A DNA stretch of 45,699 bases, taken from contig NZ_CALHVN010000001.1 of the NCBI RefSeq assembly GCF_938039245.1, forward strand, positions 1 to 45,699. The letters are read 5' to 3'. The translations under genes were made by a program, and so were the position numbers. Source of the stretch: an uncultured Campylobacter sp. GTDB lineage: Bacteria > Campylobacterota > Campylobacteria > Campylobacterales > Campylobacteraceae. Of this stretch, positions 39,270 through 45,699 are shown piece by piece; positions within the stretch are counted from its first letter, which is position 1, and each line of letters begins with the position of its first letter. The notes under the pieces were generated by a model that ran no database searches, was not told the DNA's origin, and saw nothing but the letters and a program-made list of their open reading frames with translations.

Positions 39270-40830
39270 AAGCTCCGCCAGCTCCCGCCGCGTCCCATAC
39301 TCCGCCAATTTGTCCCGGTATAGGCGCATTCTCATTTGTGGCAACATTTAAACTATCCTCCTCTCCTATAAAATTACGCGCGTCTTTGATACCGTAAAGC
39401 GGCAAAAGTTCAAGCAAAAGCTTTTTGTTCGCCTCTTTCATCTTCTCCGCGCCTATTTGATCGCCTACTTGCAAGCACATCCCAAACTGCGCGCCGATTA
39501 TTTGCCCCGCGTCCATTAGCGACCTTTTTTGCACCTCTTTGTTTAGCGCGCCTATGCCCGTGTTTAAATTTACGTTAAAGCTCGGCACTTCTCCGCGGTT
39601 AAAACCCGCGAAAAATATCGGGTCGCCGTATTTCCACACGAGAAACGCCAGCCTTTCAAAGATAGGCTCAAAAAAGGTCTCATTATAGGTTCTGATGTAG
39701 CCTTGCAGTCTCACGCTACCCTCGTTTGCCATTATGGAGGCCATAGTAGCCGTTTCTTTCCTCGTAGTAGGCGCGCCGTTTTGTTGGGGAGATACGCCGC
39801 TAACCTCGCTCATCTCGTTTTCTATCGTTTGCAAAGCGGTCATTGCTGCACCGATGTCGCCGGGCGGCACTATTTTTACGTCCGCGGCGCCCTCGGTAAA
39901 TACCGGCTCGCCCACCTTTTCTAAGTCCGCGCGCGATACGCTAGCCGAGCGGTTAAAGATCACTTTAGGCGACACGTGCGTTCTCACGACATCGGTTACG
40001 GAGTTTCTGGTTACGTTTAGCTCGTCTTGCAACGGCAGCATCGAGGCAAGGGCAGGCTCGCCGTAAGCGCAGATATAATCCTCGTCGTTTTTGCCCCTAA
40101 CTTGCGGGAGCATATACCCAAACACGAACGGTTGGCCGTCTTTTAGCTTGACGGCATCTCTTAGTATGTTATTTTCGTATATGGTGCTAACTTGCCACTC
40201 TTTGCCTTTGAGTTCGTATATTTCGTACAGTTCAAAGCGTTCGTACGGTTTTTTGTCCTCAAACGTTTCGGGCGTTTCTATCTTGAAAACTTCATTTTTT
40301 AGGAATTCTTTTACGTCCTCGCTCGTTAGGTAGATTTTATGCACGATGAAGCGAATATCGTTTAGATCTCTTGCGCTTGGGTCAAAATACAAATCGCAAA
40401 GCTCTATCTCCTCTATCCTTGCCTCATTGTCTTCCCAGTATACTTTCACTGCCGACGTTGCGGTAAACGGCGCTTTTAAAAATATCGGCGCAAAAACCTT
40501 ATACAAATTTATGCGCTCGCAGTAGTGGTCTAGCGCCTCTTGCCACTTGTCTATCACGTCGTCCGTAGAGTTGATATACGGCTCTAGTTTGGCAAATCTA
40601 TCGTTGTTAAAATACGTCTCCGTTAGCCCGTCGTAAATCCTTTTGGCTTTTGAATTTAGCTTTGGTATGTAGTTTTTGCTTTTGTTTCTATCCTTTAAAC
40701 TCTGTAAAATTTCAGGCTCCAGCACCAGCAAATACGCGTCGTTTAGCTTATCGAATGCGGGTTTATACCGCTCGTAGCCATTAATCGCAATCTGCCGTAG
40801 CTCATCCAAGTAGCCCGCTCTATCTTCCAT
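39250..40830 (-). CDS. Phage portal protein (podovirus type)
   Basis: I start it at ATG 40830 (526 aa; MEDRAGYLDELRQIAINGYE), preceded by GGAGG; the frame continues to 40926 without a better start. It has the podovirus portal pattern: NDRFAKLEPY, IELCDLYFDPSARDLNDIRF, PLQDELNVTRNSVTDVVR and a long ENEMSEVSGVSPQQNGA...ETATMAS helix region. It forms the dodecameric ring for DNA packaging and ejection. It follows the terminase genes. Confidence 0.8.
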   Translation of the reverse strand: MEDRAGYLDELRQIAINGYERYKPAFDKLNDAYLLVLEPEILQSLKDRNKSKNYIPKLNSKAKRIYDGLTETYFNNDRFAKLEPYINSTDDVIDKWQEALDHYCERINLYKVFAPIFLKAPFTATSAVKVYWEDNEARIEEIELCDLYFDPSARDLNDIRFIVHKIYLTSEDVKEFLKNEVFKIETPETFEDKKPYERFELYEIYELKGKEWQVSTIYENNILRDAVKLKDGQPFVFGYMLPQVRGKNDEDYICAYGEPALASMLPLQDELNVTRNSVTDVVRTHVSPKVIFNRSASVSRADLEKVGEPVFTEGAADVKIVPPGDIGAAMTALQTIENEMSEVSGVSPQQNGAPTTRKETATMASIMANEGSVRLQGYIRTYNETFFEPIFERLAFLVWKYGDPIFFAGFNRGEVPSFNVNLNTGIGALNKEVQKRSLMDAGQIIGAQFGMCLQVGDQIGAEKMKEANKKLLLELLPLYGIKDARNFIGEEDSLNVATNENAPIPGQIGGVWDAAGAGGAYEQGGF

Positions 40831-41128
40831 CTTTGCCCTCCAATCTATAATACGTATTTTTGCTAATCCCCGTAAGTTCGCACACGCGGCGCATTCCAAC
40901 GCCTTTTGCTTTGAGCGCGCTCGCAAATCTTACTTTGTGTTGTTTTGTCGGCACCACTCGCACGCCTTTGGTCCATTCGCAAATCATCGCCGCAACCGAT
41001 AGCTTGATCGCCTCATCGTCTAGCGCGGCTATTTGACGTATGAGACCAGGGTCTATCCGTTCGTAAATATACTCGACTTGCAGTGTCAAATCTACCCTAT
41101 TTTGGGAAAAACGCGCCGTTTTTGCCAT
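40820..41128 (-). CDS. Small phage HTH protein
   Basis: I start it at ATG 41128 (102 aa, MAKTARFSQNRVDLTLQVEY...); ATG 41155, overlapping the large terminase, is an alternative. The C-terminus (KVRFASALKAKGVGMRRVCE then LTGISKNTYYRLEGK) is a clear helix-turn-helix of the resolvase or terminase type. It could regulate late genes or assist packaging. A 26-nt motif also found before the capsid gene lies inside its 5' end. Its stop overlaps the portal start by 11 nt. Confidence 0.6.
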   Translation of the reverse strand: MAKTARFSQNRVDLTLQVEYIYERIDPGLIRQIAALDDEAIKLSVAAMICEWTKGVRVVPTKQHKVRFASALKAKGVGMRRVCELTGISKNTYYRLEGKDGR

Positions 41129-41138
41129 TTTCTTATTC

Positions 41139-42434
41139 TTACCACCCAAAATCATCGTCTCGCGAGCGCTCGGCTTTGAATTTAGGGGCGATCTTGTCAA
41201 AAAACGTGAGCGCTAAAGCGTCCGCGTAATCGGGGCTTACCCCGTATTCTTTTTTAATGGCGTCTTTTGGGAGTATCAAATATCTTTCTTTGCTATCGTA
41301 TTCGTATTCGATCATTTGTAGTTGTCTTTTGATTTTTTCGTTTGCGCCCATAGATAGCATAGAAAAAGCCTCGCGCAAGGAAAAATACATCTCCGCGCGC
41401 TTGTTTGCATATCTGCGCTCGTCGGTAGCCTTAAAGCTCGCTTTTGCCTCTCTTACGACGCTACGCAATCCCAGATCGCAAAGCGTGTCGTATACCCCGG
41501 CGCCTACGCCTATCGTATCGATAAATATAACCTCGGGCTTATTTTGCGCGCGCTCGTAGCGTCCGTATATTTCTCTTGCCAGCCCCGTGACGCTTGTTAT
41601 CCTAAAGCCCTCAAAACCTTTTACACGGTAGCCCTCTCTTTGACAAAGTACGCTTTCATCATCTCCGTCGCGCGCCACGTCAAGCCCCCAAACGCCCATA
41701 GCCTTGCCGTTAAAATCCCACGCCGCGCTAAAAGAATTTTCTATCATCGATAGCGAAAAAAGCGCATTTGTCGTCGTGTCTAAAAACTCGCCGTATATCT
41801 CTTGCCTCACTACGTCGCTATCCGCTCCGCCTAGCTCTGCGATTAGCTCGTCTATCTCGCCGTGGCGTAGCATCGGGTTTTTATAGCTGGAGATTTGAAA
41901 ATTTACCCAGTCTTTGTCGTTTCTCATCCCGCGCGAGGCTAGGTCGAAAAACTTATTTTTCCCCTTTGGCACTCCACCGATAAAAGCGCGCGACGTCGGA
42001 TAGTCAAGCAACATCGGGCGTATAGCGTTGTCCCACAAATAGGCGTTTTTTAGGATGATGCCGGCCTCGTTCAACACTACGATGTCATAGCCGAAACCCT
42101 CGATATTTTCGGGACGTTCTGCCGATCTCATATCAAGATACGCGCCGTTTATCGTAAGCTTTTTATCCTGCGCGTGAAATTTCCAAAGCTCTTTTGGAAG
42201 CTGTTTGAGTTCGGGCAAAAAATATCGCTCGTAGTATCTTTGCAAGTTTCCCGCCACCGTATCGACCCAAAGTATCTTTTTGCCCTCTAGTAGCCACTCG
42301 ATACAAGCGTTCGCCATACCTTTCGTAAAGCCGCAACGCCTGCCTTTTTCAATTGTGGTAAATTTCGCGCCATTCTCAAAAAATACCTCTCGCTGCCAAG
42401 GAGCGTATTTTAGATTGAGTTTAATCTCGCTCAT
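41139..42434 (-). CDS. Phage terminase large subunit
   Basis: The 431-aa packaging ATPase/nuclease has the Walker A-like loop EKGRRCGFTKG (residues about 29-39), Walker B with catalytic Glu IVVLNEAG, a coupling segment FIGGVPKGKNKFFD, and the nuclease-domain start GVWGLDVARDGDDESV with active-site Asp residues. Its start overlaps the small-terminase end by 14 nt. Length and order fit a short-tailed phage terminase. Confidence 0.86.
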   Translation of the reverse strand: MSEIKLNLKYAPWQREVFFENGAKFTTIEKGRRCGFTKGMANACIEWLLEGKKILWVDTVAGNLQRYYERYFLPELKQLPKELWKFHAQDKKLTINGAYLDMRSAERPENIEGFGYDIVVLNEAGIILKNAYLWDNAIRPMLLDYPTSRAFIGGVPKGKNKFFDLASRGMRNDKDWVNFQISSYKNPMLRHGEIDELIAELGGADSDVVRQEIYGEFLDTTTNALFSLSMIENSFSAAWDFNGKAMGVWGLDVARDGDDESVLCQREGYRVKGFEGFRITSVTGLAREIYGRYERAQNKPEVIFIDTIGVGAGVYDTLCDLGLRSVVREAKASFKATDERRYANKRAEMYFSLREAFSMLSMGANEKIKRQLQMIEYEYDSKERYLILPKDAIKKEYGVSPDYADALALTFFDKIAPKFKAERSRDDDFGW

Positions 42435-42963
42435 CCGCCAGCTCCCGCCTCTCTATCACGATTTTGGTTTCTTCGCTTTGCTGCACGTTTGCGTTGTTGA
42501 TCGTAGTGTTTGCGGCTCTTTGATTTACGCCAAGCGTTAGGCTGGCTTTATCTATCGCGTCTTGTAGCGCCTTATAGTCGTTCGCGTTTAGCTCCACCGG
42601 CTCGAAATTTTGCACCCCGTCGCCGACGCCCACCTTTTCGTATTTGGTGTTTTTGTCTAGCATTTGGGTTATTTTGGCTAGGTTTTTTTGCGTGGCATTA
42701 AAAATCAGCCCACGGTTATACGCTTCATCTTTGGCCGCGGTCATAATTGCGGTCATTTCCGTAGTCGTTAAACTACTTTGTGCCGACAAAAGCGATATTT
42801 GCGCCTCAACTAAGCGGTCATTTTTCGGGCTTAGCCCTTTCGTCAAATTCGCAATTGTAGTCTTTGACGCGTTGTATTTTTTCGCCAGCTCTCTTTGACT
42901 AAATTTGCCAGTATGAAAATCTGCTAAAATTTTCTCTTTTATCTCGTTTGTTATTTTTGCCAC
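42421..42963 (-). CDS. Phage terminase small subunit
   Basis: In this 180-aa protein, residues 1-45 form a homeodomain-like helix-turn-helix (KEKILADFHTGKFSQRELAK then KYNASKTTIANLTKG). A central oligomerisation helix follows (ATQKNLAKITQMLDKN), then a polar C-terminal tail. It should recognise the packaging site and load the large subunit encoded next. Start GTG at 42963, sharing one base with the nuclease stop. Confidence 0.75.
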   Translation of the reverse strand: MAKITNEIKEKILADFHTGKFSQRELAKKYNASKTTIANLTKGLSPKNDRLVEAQISLLSAQSSLTTTEMTAIMTAAKDEAYNRGLIFNATQKNLAKITQMLDKNTKYEKVGVGDGVQNFEPVELNANDYKALQDAIDKASLTLGVNQRAANTTINNANVQQSEETKIVIERRELADERD

Positions 42964-43355
42964 TATCTTCTCCCCATCTCGCTCTTAATAAAATCTATCG
43001 CCCCGCCCGAGCCGTAACAAACTTTCGCCTTTGCATATCCGTAGCAGTTGATAGTATCTATCCAACCCTCTTGCTCGTCTGATACCCTGCTTAGGCTTTT
43101 CTTTGCGCGCTTCATCTCGACGAAAACTATCTTGCTCGGCAAAAATACCAGCATATCAGGAAAGCCTGCGCTAGTTCCCATGGCTTTTAGTTTCTTTTTG
43201 TATTGCACGCTAGCTACTCTTTCGTTTGCTACGTGAGTAAATTTTAGATTATTTCTTTTTAGCCAGCCGGCAAAGAATTTCATCTCCCAATCCTCTAGCG
43301 GCACTTGCCCCGTCGCTTTTGCATACGCTAGGGTGTTTTCGTATTTTGGTGGCAT
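42963..43355 (-). CDS. VRR-NUC domain nuclease
   Basis: I start it at ATG 43355 (130 aa; GGGAG upstream). The PD-(D/E)xK core of the VRR-NUC family reads SAGFPDMLVFLPSKIVFVEM, then KRAKKSLSRVSDEQEGWID, with D, E and K at the catalytic positions. Such small phage nucleases act on branched DNA or in packaging. It lies between replication genes and the terminase, a common place for Holliday-junction-type nucleases. Confidence 0.82.
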   Translation of the reverse strand: MPPKYENTLAYAKATGQVPLEDWEMKFFAGWLKRNNLKFTHVANERVASVQYKKKLKAMGTSAGFPDMLVFLPSKIVFVEMKRAKKSLSRVSDEQEGWIDTINCYGYAKAKVCYGSGGAIDFIKSEMGRR

Positions 43356-43401
43356 CAAAACAAACTCCCTTGCTCGCCTTTTATTCTTAGCTCGCCCTCG
43401 C

Positions 43402-43521
43402 TTAGCCTCTTGCGCACTCCTTGCCGCCTGCGACGAGTATTTCAACCTCTCCGCTTTCAAAGTCTATTCGCGCCACGTCGTAAAAGTTTCCTCTGTCGTT
43501 CGGCCTAAATTCTAGTTTCAT
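43402..43521 (-). CDS. 39-aa phage protein
   Basis: ATG 43521 overlaps the stop of the 214-aa gene by 4 nt (ATGA). The TAA at 43404-43402 is 46 nt before the nuclease start. The peptide (MKLEFRPNDRGNFYDVARID, then FESGEVEILVAGGKE) looks like a small beta-hairpin protein. Coupling to the gene upstream supports it. Function unknown. Confidence 0.5.
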   Translation of the reverse strand: MKLEFRPNDRGNFYDVARIDFESGEVEILVAGGKECARG

Positions 43522-44162
43522 ACCGCCGCCTTATTTATGCCGCTTAACAAAGCGCTAAGCGCGGGTTTGTTTTGAATAGCTTTAGCCTCTTTTTGTTTTT
43601 CCTGCTCGTATGCTATTAGGGCCATCGGGGCTTTATATTCATTGCCTACGAAATACACTGGGTCGTTTTGCGTCTGATAGCCGTCTTGTCCATTCTTCTT
43701 AGTGGCCCAACCGAGCAAAATTTCAGGAGCTTGGTGCGGGGTTTTGATGTAGGTCTTGTATTGTTTCTCAAACTCGAATTTTCTAAAATTATCCCAATCC
43801 TTGCCCTCAAGGTTACAAATTTTCTCCCATCCCCCGTTATTTTTTACGACGGTCATTATGGTTTTGTCCTCAAATACCACATTTTTATTCGGGCCGTGCT
43901 TCCCGATAGCGTAGGTCAGTTGATCGAGCGCCAGCCTTGCCTTATCCTCGATGCTGCCCTCTAAAATTTCTAAAAATTCGGCTATTTTTGGCATCGATTG
44001 ATATACTCTGGTTTGCAGTATCTCGCGCCTAGCTCTTAGCAATTCCTCGCGGCTGAAGCACCCTAATTCGTCAAAATAAAGCATAAGCGCACTCTTGCTT
44101 AAATTTGCGTTGAAGTAGTCCATCAAGGGCGCAAATATCTCTAAAAACTCGGTCTTGCTCAT
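43518..44162 (-). CDS. DUF6475-like phage replication protein
   Basis: The 214-aa protein has a helical N-terminal half (SKSALMLYFDELGCFSREEL, SMPKIAEFLEILEGSIEDKA) followed by AIGKHGPNKNVVFEDKTIMTVVKNNGGWEKI and FEKQYKTYI. This pattern resembles DUF6475 proteins, often encoded next to phage replication initiators (helicase-loader-like position). The name is from memory. It overlaps the initiator gene by one base (TGATG-type junction at 44162). Confidence 0.65.
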   Translation of the reverse strand: MSKTEFLEIFAPLMDYFNANLSKSALMLYFDELGCFSREELLRARREILQTRVYQSMPKIAEFLEILEGSIEDKARLALDQLTYAIGKHGPNKNVVFEDKTIMTVVKNNGGWEKICNLEGKDWDNFRKFEFEKQYKTYIKTPHQAPEILLGWATKKNGQDGYQTQNDPVYFVGNEYKAPMALIAYEQEKQKEAKAIQNKPALSALLSGINKAAV

Positions 44163-45028
44163 CAGTTTATCCTTTCGTCCTCTAAAAATTCCCGCATACT
44201 TTGCATCGTGCGTTGCATATTGGCCGTCGGGCTATACCCCCCGCGGTTTGCCGGCGCGGTCTTTTTGTCTTTTGCGGTCCATCGCGAGTAGGCTACGGCA
44301 AAGTTCAGGTATTTGTAGCTACTCTTGCACTGCAAGGCCTCGAAAAACTCATCCGCGCTCATTAGGCCTGGGTCATCGCGCCGTTTAGCTTCGATGAATA
44401 GCTGCAGTCGCTTCTTGTAGCCCTCGTCAAGCTTGCTAAAGTGCGTTTCTTTCGGCAAAGCAAAACTACTAACGGAGATTTCTAAGATTTCTGGTTCGAT
44501 TATCTGCGGTTTGCGCTCCTGCGTTTGCGCGTGCTCCCCCTTAAAGGCTTGTAATTTTCCTAGCTTGTAATTATCATGGCTTGTATTTTTAAAGCTTGTA
44601 TTATTCAACCTATTAATGCGGTTGACGTTTTCGTCAATCGGCGGTTGATTGTTTTGATAACGGCCATTGACGTTTTCGTCAACGGCGTTGATACTTTCGT
44701 CATTCGCGGTTGACGTTTTCGTCAACGGCGGTTGATTGAGATTTTCAAGAGCTATCAGTCTGATTTTACGATTTGTTACTACCGCCCCAAATTTATCGTC
44801 TTGCGTTTCTATGTAGCCGCATTCTTTGAGCTTGGTTATTTGGCGTGAGATCGTCTCGGGAGTAGTGCCGAATTTCTCCGCTAGGTATTGGTTTGAGGCA
44901 TAGCAATACCCCTCTTTCGCCGATAGCGACGAGATAAGAAGTAGCAAAGGCAACATTTTTTGTATGCGCTTATCGAATATCCAGCTATTGGGGCATATCG
45001 CGTAGCCGTTGTTAAGTTTTTCGTTCAT
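44162..45028 (-). CDS. Phage replication initiator with winged-helix domain
   Basis: In this 288-aa protein, residues 28-88 form a winged helix (MLPLLLLISSLSAKEGYCYA..., YLAEKFGTTPETISRQITKL, KECGYIETQDD), typical of plasmid and phage initiators of the lambda O kind. A central low-complexity region, Asn-rich (DENVNGRYQNNQPPIDENVN), is encoded by the iteron array and is probably a flexible linker. The C-terminal domain (about 195-288) includes EFFEALQCKSSYKYLNFAVA. Overlaps upstream (4 nt) and downstream (1 nt) support an operon. Confidence 0.78.
   Translation of the reverse strand: MNEKLNNGYAICPNSWIFDKRIQKMLPLLLLISSLSAKEGYCYASNQYLAEKFGTTPETISRQITKLKECGYIETQDDKFGAVVTNRKIRLIALENLNQPPLTKTSTANDESINAVDENVNGRYQNNQPPIDENVNRINRLNNTSFKNTSHDNYKLGKLQAFKGEHAQTQERKPQIIEPEILEISVSSFALPKETHFSKLDEGYKKRLQLFIEAKRRDDPGLMSADEFFEALQCKSSYKYLNFAVAYSRWTAKDKKTAPANRGGYSPTANMQRTMQSMREFLEDERIN
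44546..44612. repeat. AT-rich 16-bp direct repeats beside the iterons (unwinding element candidate)
   Basis: CTTGTA begins at 44548, 44564, 44580 and 44595, giving four AT-rich units of about 16 bp of the type RGCTTGTAATTWTC. They directly flank the iteron array inside the initiator gene, as the AT-rich segment flanks the lambda iterons. Confidence 0.6.
44622..44748. repeat. Iteron array, putative phage replication origin
   Basis: Six units start at 44622, 44645, 44667, 44688, 44710 and 44732, a period of 21-23 bp. Three (first, third and fifth) are identical TTGACGTTTTCGTCAA, a dyad with a 4-nt centre. The others are degenerate (TTGATTGTTTTGATAA, TTGATACTTTCGTCAT, TTGATTGAGATTTTCA). Most are preceded by GCGG. 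The period is not a multiple of 3, so the peptide is not what repeats. Located within the initiator gene, as in lambdoid phages. Confidence 0.75.
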
Positions 45029-45141
45029 TCCTCATCCCCCTTAATTTTCTCAACCGTCAGCCACGCAAACACGGCCGACGCAAAAAAACAAACCGCCAAA
45101 AAGCTCAAAATTATCCCAATTATCAAGGTTAAGAGTTTCAT
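45025..45141 (-). CDS. 38-aa membrane peptide
   Basis: ATG 45141 overlaps the stop of the 94-aa gene, and its TGA overlaps the initiator ATG (both ATGA). The peptide is almost entirely one membrane helix (LTLIIGIILSFLAVCFFASA, then VFAWLTVEK) with an acidic end. Function unknown; it is possibly an early-phase membrane effector. Confidence 0.5.
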   Translation of the reverse strand: MKLLTLIIGIILSFLAVCFFASAVFAWLTVEKIKGDEE

Positions 45142-45422
45142 CGCGCTACCCTCTCGACGGCTTTTAAAATTTCCGCGCTATGCCCCGTAACGGCGTCTTT
45201 TTTAGTGCCGACTACGATCAAGTAACCTCGCTCTATCAGTTCGTTTGCGCGACCGCATACGCCGCACTCTTTGAATTTATATATTTCGCCGTACCAGCGC
45301 GCTATTTCTTGCCGTGTTGCGCCGTTTGGATGCAGTTTAAAACACTCATATACCTGCGCACGTTTACCGTTTAGAAACGGCTTTATGGCGCGATATGCTT
45401 TTAATGATGTTTGGGCGATCAT
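45138..45422 (-). CDS. Phage winged-helix-like protein
   Basis: The 94-aa protein is dominated by a winged-helix fold (KRAQVYECFKLHPNGATRQE then IARWYGEIYKFKECGVCGRA). It contains one CxxC and a wing (LIERGYLIVVGTKKD). Shine-Dalgarno TAGGAGCG precedes ATG 45422. It lies between the methyltransferase and the replication genes, so a regulator of early genes is plausible. It is not assigned to a named family. Confidence 0.6.
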   Translation of the reverse strand: MIAQTSLKAYRAIKPFLNGKRAQVYECFKLHPNGATRQEIARWYGEIYKFKECGVCGRANELIERGYLIVVGTKKDAVTGHSAEILKAVERVAR

Positions 45423-45424
45423 TT

Positions 45425-45699
45425 TTACGCTCCTAGCCTAAAATCTTTATTTTTTGCGAGCTTTATCCGCTCGAAAATCATTTTTACGACGTTTACGCTC
45501 ATCGCGTTGCCCGCTTGCTTATACGCCTGCGTATCGCTCACTACGATTTTAAAGCTCTCGGGAAATCCTTGCAAGCGTAAACACTCTCTAGGCGTGAGCT
45601 TGCGTATGCGCTCGCTTCTTAGGAGATTATTTTGCTCAAAGCTATTTGACCTTTGAATAACTTTGGGCGTTTCTTGATTGTTCTTGGCCGTCAATAGTG
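45425..45699 (-). CDS. DNA cytosine-5 methyltransferase, C-terminal end (partial)
   Basis: Only the last ~90 residues are in the window; the frame stays open to the right edge. KLTPRECLRLQGFPESF (motif IX region) and SDTQAYKQAGNAMSVNVV (motif X) are characteristic of 5-methylcytosine methyltransferases. No restriction partner is visible. A phage-borne orphan methylase could protect phage DNA from host restriction. Most of the gene and its target-recognition domain lie outside. Confidence 0.82.
   Translation of the reverse strand, partial: LLTAKNNQETPKVIQRSNSFEQNNLLRSERIRKLTPRECLRLQGFPESFKIVVSDTQAYKQAGNAMSVNVVKMIFERIKLAKNKDFRLGA

Noticed and set aside
44546..44748. CRISPR array
   Set aside because: Units are only 16-23 bp apart with no unique spacers and lie inside a coding gene; iterons explain them better.
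45425..45699. Complete small methyltransferase-like protein starting at TTG 45694
   Set aside because: The frame stays open to the window edge and the motifs are the C-terminal ones of a normal cytosine methylase, so it is a partial gene.

Overview
The window is a chromosomal segment of a Campylobacter species. Its moderate GC content and the constant AAATTT/CAAATTT words fit the concisus/curvus/rectus/showae group better than C. jejuni; this is inference, with no database search behind it. It falls into two parts: about 23 kb of host core genome (1-23074) and at least 22.6 kb of a prophage (about 23075 to the right edge).

Host part. miaA is on the minus strand. A long, mostly plus-strand series follows: mqnP (menaquinone prenyltransferase), two small hypotheticals, moaA, queE-queD (queuosine precursor), a small lipoprotein and membrane protein, then a translation cluster (rsmE, rpmE, rsmI, rlmB). 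After it come a RodZ-like protein, a periplasmic protein, an aminotransferase, hom, yraN, trxA, a degenerate thioredoxin-like protein and trxB. As I recall it, the same gene order (partly reversed) occurs in C. jejuni from about Cj0146 to Cj0166. Less conserved cargo comes next: a membrane-anchored ankyrin protein with a broken downstream relative, and a large secreted M16 protease. The part ends with dapB, purF and a tRNA-Met(CAT) gene. Two intergenic copies of a ~115-nt element (135-249 and 21259-21373) can be folded into the same long hairpin with at least nine compensatory base-pair changes. One copy lies just upstream of purF.

Prophage part. Immediately 3' of tRNA-Met, almost every gene is on the minus strand and overlaps its neighbour by a few bases. 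In transcription order (right to left) I see: a DNA cytosine methyltransferase (cut by the edge), a winged-helix protein, a replication initiator with an origin-like iteron array inside its gene, a DUF6475-like replication partner, a VRR-NUC nuclease, small and large terminase, an HTH protein, portal, scaffold-like protein, internal virion proteins (one of 1040 aa), a DUF5309/SU10-type major capsid protein, fibres, a leucine-rich-repeat protein, a lysis cassette (i-spanin, o-spanin, holin, DUF5675), a mini-protein with a NrdD-like glycyl-radical motif, and more fibre genes. I recognised no tape-measure, sheath or baseplate protein, so a short-tailed (podovirus-like) virion is likely. One lipoprotein gene on the opposite strand with its own promoter is a probable moron. 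Integrase and repressor are not in view and should lie to the right. Five very short genes (28-45 aa) fit exactly between neighbours by overlapping stop/start codons; three of them are membrane peptides.
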